Assembly: GCA_024336345.1 (NCBI GenBank)
Contig: JANFOG010000007.1
Span: 868,001-932,000 of the forward strand
DNA length: 64,000 nucleotides
Reading direction: 5' to 3'
Origin: Mariannaea sp. PMI_226
Taxonomy: Eukaryota > Ascomycota > Sordariomycetes > Hypocreales > Nectriaceae
Part shown: positions 55,293-64,000 of the stretch, piece after piece
Layout: every line of letters begins with the position of its first letter
Position numbering within the stretch: position 1 is the first letter of the stretch
The notes under the pieces: generated by a model
What the model saw: only the letters and a program-made list of their open reading frames with translations
Told to the model about the DNA's origin: nothing
Databases searched by the model: none
Program-made: the position numbers and the translations under genes

Positions 55293-57362
55293 TTACCCTC
55301 TTACAAATACTGGCATTGTATCCAAGGGGCACTCTACGTCCACCGCCTGTCCACCTTCATACTCTGTCTCGCCCTTGTATGTCTTCCACTTCCTGCCCTC
55401 CGGCAGCTTGGGTAGATACACTTGCATCTTTCTCTGTCCAGATTCTAGAACGGGGCTGCAGAGATACTTGTCGCCGTACATATACTGCTCCTCAACCTCC
55501 CACGCCTTGGCGTCATCGGGAAATTCATAGAACAAGGTTCTGATTACGGGCGAACCCTTCTCGTGAGCCTCCTTCATCAGCCCTCGGGTGTAGTCTCGCA
55601 ACTCTTCACGAATAGTCATGTATTTTCGGCAGATTTCGTAGACCTCCTCGCCAAAGGACCAAACTTCATTCGGCGCACCGCTCAAGCAACCCGCGCCGCC
55701 AGTGGTGCCATGCTGTGGCTGCTGCGGAAGCCGGTTGCCGTGAAGCCTCATGACAGGGCAAAACGCTCCCCACTGAAACCACCGAACAAGCAGCTCGCGG
55801 AAGTCAGGATCCCGTCCATCGCCGCCGTGAAAGCCGCCAATGTCCGTCGTCCACCAGGGAATTCCAGACATACCCATGTTGAGGCCTGCTGCAAGCTGGG
55901 CGCGGAAGCTAGGCCAAGAGGATGCCACATCGCCACTCCAGACGAGGGCGCCGAATTTCTGGCTGCCGGCCCATGCACAGCGGAGGAGGTTGACAATATT
56001 GGTCTGACCCTCAGCAGATTGACCTTCGTAAAAGCCGCGGGCGTATTCACGGGGGTAAATGTTTCCAATCGCGACGTTGGGACCTTTGTGGTACCTGTAA
56101 TTGTCAAAATCGTAGATGCGGTACTCGGGCTCTGCCTCGTCGAGCCAAAAGACTTTAATGCCCTTGGAGAAGTAATTCTGCTTGCACTTCTCCCACACGT
56201 ACGCACGGGATCCTGGGTGCGTTGTGTCGTAGTGGATTGTGTCTCCCTGAAAGTCGAGCCCAGTTCGCACGCCCCGATCTGTGCGAATGAGGAAGCCCTT
56301 TTCGAGCATCTCGTCAAAGTTTTCAGAGAGCTTGTCAACAGTTGGCCAGATTGATACCATCAGCTCGATGCCAAGGTCTTTGAGTTCTTTGATCATCGCA
56401 TCTAAAATTTTGAAGAATTAGCCTTGACTTTTGATTCTGTCATGATTCTTTCCTTTTTTTTTGGCGGGGGGATAAAACGCACCTGGGTCTGGCCAGTAGG
56501 TAGGGTCAAATCTCCAGTCGCCTTGCTTTGGCCAATGGAAGAAGTCAACAACGATGAGGTCGATGGGAAGCTGTCGACGCTTGTATTCTCGCGCAACCTC
56601 AAGCAGCTCTTCCTGCGTCTGGTATCGCAGCTTACATTGCCAGAATCCAAGGCCAAATTCGGGCATCATGGGAACCTTGCCAGTCACGCCTGCATAGGCT
56701 TGAACTACTTCAGCTAGTGTATCTCCAGCCACAACCCAGTAGTCAAGGGACTTGGTGGAGAGGGCCTCGAAGCTCATGATATTCTTGCCGAATATGCTGT
56801 TTCCGACTGCCGGATTGTTCCAGAGGAATCCATAGCCGCGAGAAGATACCGCAAAGGGGATGCTAGCCTGGGAGTTGCGATGGGCCAATTCGATTTGAGC
56901 TCCCTTGATATCCAGGTAGGGCTGCTGATACTGGCCCATTCCGTAAATCTTTTCCTTGGGGTCCAGACTCTCGAACCGAGCGGTTAGGTGATAGTCACCT
57001 CCCAGCAGAGGTCTGAATTCGCGAGCATCAAGATTGAGAGAGCTGACTTTTGGGTCCGTGAGGTCATGAATACTGCGGGTGTACTCCTCGAGGAGCAACT
57101 TGCCCTCCGAGCTCCAAATAGTCAGCTTGCCTCCAGCAGTGATCACGGCCTTTATTTTGCCATTGACAAGGGTGCCCGAGTCTTTCTGTACGTCAATCTC
57201 GGTAGCCGTCGTTGATGGCTGCTCCTCCAACGCCCAGTCCTCGGATGGCATGTAACCCATTTTGGAGGCCCGGACCCGCACCGCGTTGGGGCCCCATGAT
57301 TCAACCCACAGCACCTCGGCGTCAAAGGCGTATACCAGTCGATTCTCTTTTTCGTAGAGCAT
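55293..57362 (-). CDS. glycoside hydrolase family 31, alpha-xylosidase-like
   Basis: Exons 56483-57362 and 55293-56401 (1989 nt, 662 aa). The first in-frame ATG is used (MLYEKENRLVYAFDAEVLW); the frame stays open upstream but has no earlier ATG. GH31 hallmarks: the N-terminal beta-sandwich (YGMGQYQQPYLDIKG), the barrel strand LPIDLIVVDFFHWP, and the nucleophile Asp in VFWLDEAEPEY (about 381). The acid/base Asp is in VWSGDVASSW (about 451), and SGIPWWTTDIGGF follows. The WLDEAEP variant and overall layout match bacterial-type YicI alpha-xylosidases rather than maltase-type GH31 enzymes. Lack of a signal peptide suggests an intracellular enzyme acting on xyloglucan-derived oligosaccharides such as isoprimeverose. 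It is not linked to the other carbohydrate genes in this window. Confidence 0.9.
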
Positions 57363-58931
57363 TTTCAGCTCAATTCCAAGGGTCCCTGTAAAATTTGAGT
57401 ATTTTGGGTATTTCCTATTGTGAGACCATGCAGACGAAACCAACCCCAGTTGTGTGAATTGGGTGGCACTTGAGGCGGCCTTTAAAATGGCTGTCCCAGC
57501 TCGGACTGTAGGGCCGCCATCCCGCAACCCCGCGAACTCGGACAACACAACACCGAGCAACGGCGGCTGAAGTCGTGATGAGGGGAAAGTAGTGTTTAAT
57601 AATATGCAAGTGTGATCACCAGCTAGTTACCGATTGGTGCGCTTTTGTATTTGGAACAGGGCCACTGGGGCACACTTGCTGGCTTTATCCGAGTGGTCAA
57701 AATTGGGAGCGATATAGGAGGTTTATAGAGAGAGGGACCTGAAAATGGGTTGAAAACGATGTGCCGGTAGATGTGGCGCACGACCAAATGACATGACAAT
57801 AGTAGCTACATAAGGACGCGCAGGGTTTCCCCAAGGTCACCTTCGGTCAAGGGGTACTGTGTATCAGTGGTGGAGTATGAGATGGCAGGAAATCGTGAAA
57901 TCAGGAGAAAGATGGCACGACCAAGACACATGGCCCAAGCAACAGGGCACGATGCTTCTCAAAATTGGACAGTATGCCTAGGCTTCTCCTGTATCGATCA
58001 TGATAATATTATATAAAGATCTTTATCGACTGAAGCGCTTCAAGAATCTCGCCAACACGGCCCGTGATTTGAAGTCCTCAAAATCTAGAACGGACAGGAA
58101 ACATATGGTCATTTTGCTTGAAACGTAATGCTGAGCGAAACTAGCCTCTCTTTGACCAAGACAGGCCCACTGTAGAAGCTCCTTGATTCAGCCTATTTAG
58201 ATAGGTTTGTTCTTTTTCTTTATTTCCGGTATAGTAAAAGAGTATGACGCAAAATATGGGCCTAGCGCAATAATGAAAGTGCAGAGCAAATCAGACTAAT
58301 GATGCACAACCAACTTACCAGCCGGGATATATAGTCATGGCGCTCGGCAGTGCACAATCTTATATCATTGACAAGCAAAGAGTGGTAACCGGCTTGTATT
58401 GAAAGTTAGATAGCTAAGTAGACTTTTTATCTTGTCTTAGAGACTGTAGTTTCTATACCTGGCGTGTTCATGATGAATCCTTGGTGAACCTCTTGGTGGT
58501 CCACGATAGTTCACTTCGAACCTACCCTGAATTATTAGATGGCTCTCAGTTGGTTCATCGAGGAATGAAGTGCAATTAGTGGAGGATGGAAAACCAGTGG
58601 TGATGAAGAAAACCGGGTGGGTACTACGTGTGACCGTCTGACTCGGTCGTCTTCGCCAATGTGAACTAATTGCGACTCGGTTCATCTCTTAGGAATCAAT
58701 CAGACTGTTAAAATTAAACTCCTTGTACTAGTGTCTCTATTTCTCTATTTCACGATCTATTTACCATCTATTTTATTTATGATAACACACAACTCTTCGA
58801 ATCACCTTTGGCGAGCTGTCTTTGTACTGTTGGGTGGCGTCCTCTCCGCTCTTGACAAATTAGACAGGCTGTTCCGGGCCATTATTAATTTTTCGCTCTT
58901 TCTTCTTCACTTCTACTTCTTTCCATTTTTT
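57363..58931. other. intergenic
   Basis: About 1.6 kb between the GH31 promoter and the 3' end of a Zn2Cys6 gene. Sequence is unremarkable, with pyrimidine-rich stretches near 58735-58770 and 58890-58935. No gene could be supported. Confidence 0.5.
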
Positions 58932-60163
58932 TTATAGCTGTAAAAGCTCGCCGTCATAGCCCGGATGTATCATGGGATCGCTTAATGTCGTTATAACTTC
59001 GAGGTTGGAACATGTGAGGATGGGCGGTCTGGCAATGCCAAATTCGGCCTCAATCAGGCTCTGATCTGGTAATTCCGTATGTTTCATCACGTTAACTTGT
59101 TGGAGGAACTGGATGATTAGGTCGTCAGGCTGATGTCTGTTTATGCTCCAAGCCGGGAAGTTGGGCGTCGCGGGCAATTGTGGGAAGAATAGTGACGAGG
59201 AGTACATCTCGGGACCGGGTGCGATGAAATCGAAATTTTGGTTATCGTTAAGACTTTGGGGCGAGACAGTCATGGCGCTGCCGCCGAAAGCAGCGTTGTA
59301 GTAGTTCCCAACGTCGGAGTGGTCGATTCCCAACGACGAGGCGCATTCAGGTCGGTCGACTACTGAGCACATGGTGTCTTTGACTACACCATATTGCTGC
59401 TGCTGCTGCCGCGGAGGCTCCTGAGGCTCCTGAGGCTCCTGATCCTTCTGTTCATCCTCCAGTTGGCAAGCCAAGTCAACCACGTCCACCTTACTTCCAG
59501 GCAATGCTGTATGGATGGGAAGATGGGCGTCCTTGTGGGGTTGAATGCAACCAAGCTTCTGAGCAATCTTGTGAACAACAGGCTGATTACGGTCACTTAA
59601 TCCAGGTTCACCAAGCTCCCACTGTTGACCACTGCGAACCATGGAGTAGAGCTTGTGAATAGTGGCGACAAGAGTGAGTTGTGTCCTCTCAAGCACCTCG
59701 CCGTATCTAGGTTGGTGTTAGCATGGGTAGAGCGGGCTGGGAATCGTTCTTGTACGTACCCCTTAGGAAGCCTCTTATACTCTATCTTCTTACGAATACC
59801 AGCAAGGCAAACTGAACCGTCATCCTTACATCGGCGGCATGGTAATTCACCATCGCACTAATTGTACGTATATTCTATCAGACTAAAGCAGGGTAACAGT
59901 TGCTAGACCCAAGTGGTACATACCTTTGTCTTTCTCATTCGACATCTCTTGCAAGCTTTCCAGACTCTCTTAGGTTGACCATCCTTGCCGATGTTGTGGG
60001 CGAGGTGGTCGTGCTGGTCAACGACAGCAGTCCTCAGCCTCGGACGTTTTGGGGTTTGATGAACTGTATCGGCAGACTGTGTACTTGATATGATCCTCTT
60101 TCGAGAAAGGATAGACTCATTATTATCATCTGCATGAGAAGATGATCGACCTCGTGAATCCAT
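58932..60163 (-). CDS. Zn2Cys6 transcription factor
   Basis: Exons 59924-60163, 59760-59857 and 58932-59706 (1113 nt, 370 aa). The zinc cluster is split by intron 1: WKACKRCRMRKTK at the end of exon 1, CDGELPCRRCKDDGSVC in exon 2 (residues about 71-97). The order is C-x2-C-x6-C-x5-C-x2-C-x6-C. A linker of KKIEYKRLPKGY and a helical segment follow. The C-terminal 200 residues are Gln/Pro-rich with a QEP tandem and a QQQQQ tract, and lack a typical PF04082 middle domain. Such small regulators resemble those annotated as fluconazole-resistance-type or C6 regulators, but I cannot place it. No neighbours suggest its targets. Confidence 0.87.
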
Positions 60164-61139
60164 TGCAGTGTTGTACACTCAGGCGAGGTGGGTTGGAGGG
60201 ATGTTTAAGGTGAAGGATTGAGAAGCGTGTGAGTGGAAGTGAGGAGGGACCAAGGACCTAGTAAGAGATGAAGTGAGATATATTAACAAGGATATGAAGC
60301 TAATAAATCCTGTTTGTACTTAATGAGTAAAAATGAGACTAGAAAGCCGCAGTGTACTGGAGTGTATGAGTCGGCGCGTGTCCGGGTACCTGGGTATTCG
60401 GGTATCCGATTGTTGTGGGCCTGGGTATTCGATCTCGTCCCACAGGGGATACCGAGTGGCAAAAGACATGGCCGACCCAGCAATCGGGGGCGTTTGAGTA
60501 TAACGCATAGCATATTTCTTACTCCAGGGTATTTTCTTTCTCGGAAACTGCACGGTTATGGTCTATCGGTTATCAGGCTCTGATCCCGCCCGACTTGTCA
60601 TCGGTAGTGTCGCCCATGTGGCCGGCGGGCAAACCGGTTTTCCTCGTACGCGGGGCCTACACGTAGCCTACTCCGTATTCATTCAACACATCAAATTTAC
60701 CACCATAGAGAAGGGAGTATTACACATTGATAGTAATGAGGAATTGGGCAAATGTCATCAGTTCATACAACCAAAGCAAAACCCAGTTCCCTTCTTTCAT
60801 ATCGGACGGCTAAGAAACAATATCCTATGCAACCACCTCTGTGAATAAGTGTGTGTACTATAAGTTGCGTAAACTAGTCCATACAGAAATCCCGGTCTTA
60901 CGGGTTTTTTGTCTTTTAAAGTGCAGAAATGTTATGACCATGAAGCCGGATGAGCTCTTGGCCTTTGAACAGAGGGCCAGATCAACAGGGATGAGGTCTC
61001 ATGCAATGGGTACCCGTGGTGGACATACCGATTTGGCACTAAAAAAAAACTTCACAACGAACCTCCGCGTGATGCCTTAAATTTTAGCAAGTCATACTTG
61101 GCAAAGGTTGAGTTAGAGTGTAATTTGACTGCTGAGTGG
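60164..61139. other. intergenic
   Basis: About 975 bp. The regulator's promoter lies on the left. Around 60375-60430 there are closely spaced GGGTATTCGG/GGGTATCCG-like repeats. Nothing coding was supported. Confidence 0.5.
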
Positions 61140-61631
61140 CTATGAGGATGATGATTTGGCCTGCTTGAGCCGATGAAGTTCTCGAATCTCCCCAAGCAGG
61201 TCCGGAGCAGGGCCGTCGACTTGTAGGCCAGGTGCAAGATGATTAATGGGATGCAAAATAACTGGCCCAGGCTCAGCACCAAACTCGGACCTCCACTGCA
61301 TGAATTGAGCGGCAGAGGCGACATAAACAATTCGTCCCAAGCCCGCGTTTGCGTGAACGGTTGCACACATTGGACAGTGCTCGCCAGAGGTATACACCGT
61401 AGCTGTGGCACGCTCGGTTGGTGTAAGATTTTTCTGAGCCCAAATCGCTAGCGTGAACTCGGGGTGCAGACTCACATCTCCCTCAGTCACCGTGCGATTC
61501 TGGTCCTCCTTGAGAATCTTTCCAGCTGCATCCACAAGTACTGATCCAAATGGAGAATTGCCCGCCTCAAGTGCTTCCCGAGCCAGCTCCACGCACCGGC
61601 GCAAGTAGCTTGTGTCTTTGTCTGAGATCAT
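61140..61631 (-). CDS. cytidine/guanine-deaminase-fold nucleoside or base deaminase
   Basis: An intronless 163-aa frame from MISDKDTSYLRRCVELA. The zinc site is formed by the His of SLHPEFTLA (HxE, here H-P-E instead of the usual H-A-E) and the two cysteines of GEHCPMCATVH (PCxxC-type). Glu of HPE is the proton shuttle. The fold includes the helix ALEAGNSPFGSVLVDAAG. The family (PF00383) removes amino groups from cytosine, guanine or related bases. The small size and the NSPFG motif fit guanine or tRNA-type deaminases, but which substrate it uses cannot be said. The Pro substitution between the two metal/catalytic residues is found in some members. It lies alone between intergenic regions. 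Confidence 0.86.
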   Translation of the reverse strand: MISDKDTSYLRRCVELAREALEAGNSPFGSVLVDAAGKILKEDQNRTVTEGDVSLHPEFTLAIWAQKNLTPTERATATVYTSGEHCPMCATVHANAGLGRIVYVASAAQFMQWRSEFGAEPGPVILHPINHLAPGLQVDGPAPDLLGEIRELHRLKQAKSSSS

Positions 61632-62107
61632 CGTGATTTTGTACTTGGGGGATGAACTGACAGGTATAAAAAACGGAGCCTGGATGAGATGAGCTAGACA
61701 GACGTAAGATGGCGGAGATTTCTTCTCTTAGGGTGAGGGTATGTTGATAAGTCAGAAAGCCTAGATAAAGAATATGTCTCGATAGCCTGAAACCAAATAA
61801 CAGAGACAAAGCGGTAGGAGATAACTGAAATGGGTAGATTGTGATGACCAAAACTTGGTCAATGGAAAAGGATTGAGGGATTTATAAGCCAAGTCGAGCA
61901 CCCCCTCATTGTGATCTAGCGGCAAGGCTGACCAAATAGATATTCGGTTCCACTAAATAGAAATGGAAGGCATCATTAATTTAAGCTTTATGCTTATTAT
62001 TTACCTAGGTATGCATGTGGCCTACCCTCAGCTTCTTGATAAATACTAGATTGAGACCCTGTCTCACAGATGAGTCTAGACGCATATGCACTTGTTTCTT
62101 GCCTACC

Positions 62108-62745
62108 CTACTGACCTTGCCGCCGAAACTCAGCACTGATCCTCCAACCTACTAAGCCGCAAAGAAGGCAATGTCTGGCAACATAGATAGCCTCAATGAA
62201 GCGCCACAGGCCTTCTATATCGACATCGGAAGGGGATTGACGGGGAGCACTCTGCTCTGCATACTCAGTGAACCGCTTTCGTAGTCCACGATGAGATGAG
62301 GAAGGCATACCTATGGAACAGTCGTTGTGGAGTGAGTCTCTAAGCAATAGGACTTCCTGGCCTTCCATCAGGTTTAGCCAGTTCTAGCACAACACGGTAG
62401 AATTGTATCACAATCACTGTATAAGGCAACTCCTTACAGATTGCTGGTCAAGCATGAAGCTATATTCTTACACCGAAAGTAATGAACATTAACCGAGAGC
62501 TCGCCCAGGATTCCAGCCTGCATTAACCTACATGCGCTTTGATCACTCTGTTGGATGCACATTGGTGACAATTCATCTCGACCAATAGCCCACCTCCCAC
62601 TGTCACTTTGTCTGATCTGCGAGGCAAGGCGCAATGTGAGGCTGACAGTTAGGCAGCAACAGGCAGCGTACCAATCGACTTCATTCTTGCAAACCTGAAC
62701 TTGTTCCCAAAGCCGTTCACCGCCTGCTTCTTGCTGCGTTGTCAT
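62108..62745 (-). CDS. uncharacterised protein, gene model uncertain
   Basis: Two protein-like minus-strand stretches probably belong to one gene. The 5' one runs from MTTQQEAGGERLWEQVQV at 62745 and contains a hydrophobic stretch, WYAACCCLTVSLTLRLA, that looks like a membrane helix. The 3' one (62108-62368) starts within MEGQEVLLLRDSLHNDC and ends ISAEFRRQGQ. Candidate donors (GTGTAAG at about 62475) and acceptors (GTGCTAG at about 62385) exist, but no pair joins the two segments in phase, so exon limits are not given. The gene is divergent from a second unknown gene, 146 bp away. No domain recognised. Confidence 0.4.
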
Positions 62746-62891
62746 TTTCCATCACAATACCGAAGCAGCGACTCTATCATTTCACAACTTGAATAGTAGC
62801 TTATTCTTCGTTTCTTTTCTTTATACACATCTCTCTATGCCACGTGAATACTAGAAACTAATCTCAAGTATTACTCTCTCCCGTTCCAAGT

Positions 62892-64000
62892 ATGGCGGTC
62901 CAATTATCATGGAATCTAGACCAAACATCTTCGTCAGCAATCCAGGTAACGAAAGGTCTTTTGCATGCAGCAACTACTGATAATGTTCAGCCACTCGCAA
63001 TTATGGCGTGCGAACAGTTTGGCAATACTCTCGCCATCAGCCAGGACACCGTCATAAAGATTGAGCACTGCGTCGTACTAACCCCGGAGCCTGCAATCCT
63101 GACCTTTCTCAAAAGTACTGTTGGATATAGCGCAAACGACTGCATTTCCTACCTTAGCAAAAGTCTTGCCGGGTTGCAATTCCTCGGACTAGCAACAGCT
63201 CTCGTTACATTTACAGACCTGTATAGGGCCGCTGGAGCTCTACAAGCAATGCTAGTTTGCACCGCCAAAGATAAGACGCTCGTACCGACAGTCCGTCAAG
63301 TCAAGGATCTGCTTGTCAGCATTGAACCAAGGTGTCACCGGGCCGGTTTCGCAGACGACGCTTTCGGATGGGAGTTGCTGCTGGCTCGGCATCCGATGCT
63401 GAGGTGCGGTCAAGGAGACACATACCCCAATGGCATACTACAGGCTCCAGGCGACCATGCTCTAGAAAACTTGGTTGATGCGCTTCGCCAGCTTAACCGC
63501 ATTGGCGCAGCTGACATTGTCAGAGTTACAGTACGAACGACATCATGTGCTGCTTGGACTATCGCTTTCGTGAAGTGGAGTTTAGGCTGCCCTCCATCGG
63601 TAGTTTCTGGCGACACCAACGTGCCAATTCTTGAACAGCCCGAATCTAGGGTCACCGTCATAATTCCCACCGACGTACAGGACAAAAACTGGGACTTTTC
63701 CATCACTATCCACTCATCTATTCACGGTCCGTCTAACCTAGTTGCCGCGAGTCAGCAGGAGCCGACTGCTGGAATGATAAGTCTTCAAACCTACGGACAG
63801 CTCCTCTTGCAAAGGTACGACTTCGATGTACGGTTTACCAGGAAGGCCTTTCAAGAGGCAATACCATATTCCTTACATACGGCTATGAAGCGGCTCTCAA
63901 GAAGCCCCGTGTTCCCTAAGAGTTCGGTGGATGATACAGGGGCGTCAAGAAACTTTGAGAAGACGGGGCAAGAAAAGGGCGTCAGACGGCAGAAAATACC
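62892..64000 (+). CDS. uncharacterised fungal protein, N-terminal 369 residues (runs off right edge)
   Basis: An ATG at 62892 opens a frame without stops to the right edge. Translation is protein-like: MAVQLSWNLDQTSSSAIQV, then a hydrophobic ALVTFTDLYRAAGALQAML and a basic VPTVRQVKDLLVSIEPRC. Phrases such as YLSKSLAGLQFLG and FGWELLLARHPML feel familiar from large, lineage-expanded hypothetical proteins of filamentous fungi, but I cannot name a family. There is no signal peptide. Composition changes in the last 60 residues to a charged, Ser/Lys-rich linker. The start is 146 bp from the divergent unknown gene. Function unknown. Confidence 0.6.
   Translation, partial: MAVQLSWNLDQTSSSAIQVTKGLLHAATTDNVQPLAIMACEQFGNTLAISQDTVIKIEHCVVLTPEPAILTFLKSTVGYSANDCISYLSKSLAGLQFLGLATALVTFTDLYRAAGALQAMLVCTAKDKTLVPTVRQVKDLLVSIEPRCHRAGFADDAFGWELLLARHPMLRCGQGDTYPNGILQAPGDHALENLVDALRQLNRIGAADIVRVTVRTTSCAAWTIAFVKWSLGCPPSVVSGDTNVPILEQPESRVTVIIPTDVQDKNWDFSITIHSSIHGPSNLVAASQQEPTAGMISLQTYGQLLLQRYDFDVRFTRKAFQEAIPYSLHTAMKRLSRSPVFPKSSVDDTGASRNFEKTGQEKGVRRQKI

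Noticed and set aside
55563..56354. 263-codon frame antisense to the GH31 gene
   Set aside because: Shadow of a GC-rich coding exon; no motifs.

Overview
The window looks like nuclear DNA of a filamentous ascomycete, probably a Sordariomycete. Genes are interrupted by short introns of about 45-80 nt with GT...CTAAC...AG signals. Zn2Cys6 regulators, MFS and APC transporters, fungal glycoside hydrolases and small cysteine-rich secreted proteins are typical of such genomes. There are no ribosome-binding sites or operons. Exon models below were built by eye from splice signals, reading phase and remembered family conservation; no search was run.

Layout. 0-2.8 kb: the 5' part of an FAD monooxygenase and a four-exon uncharacterised gene. 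2.8-7 kb: mostly non-coding, with a possible gene remnant. 7-17.3 kb: a secreted carboxylesterase, a Zn2Cys6 regulator, a P-type Na+/K+-type ATPase that has lost its 5' end, and a second Zn2Cys6 regulator. 17.4-21.5 kb: a GH13 alpha-glucosidase and a sugar transporter, transcribed divergently from a 444-bp intergenic region full of iterated GCG-type motifs. With the adjacent regulator this looks like a maltose/alpha-glucoside utilisation (MAL-type) locus. 24.8-26.8 kb: a PHO84-type phosphate transporter. 26.8-36 kb: a gene-poor, AT-rich, repeat-bearing tract. It holds three small secreted cysteine-rich proteins (28.1, 34.0 and 35.4 kb) and a pair of 70-bp inverted repeats with TGTCAC ends.

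36.5-46.4 kb: a membrane desaturase, a full-length ABCC (MRP-type) transporter with an in-frame TAG near the end of its N-terminal membrane domain, and an amino-acid permease. 48.2-64 kb: a 2OG-Fe(II) oxygenase, a RidA-family protein, a large acidic coiled-coil protein, an AIM24-family protein, a GH31 alpha-xylosidase-like enzyme, a third Zn2Cys6 regulator, a cytidine/guanine-deaminase-fold enzyme, and a divergent pair of uncharacterised genes, one running off the right edge.

The main points for follow-up are the TAG in the ABCC gene, the decapitated ENA-type ATPase abutting a regulator gene, three apparent GC-AG introns in transporter genes, the iterated motifs in the MAL-type promoter, and the secreted-protein/repeat island. 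I found no clear case of a wholly new system. The 26.8-36 kb island and the 62-64 kb unknown pair are the most likely places for something undescribed.
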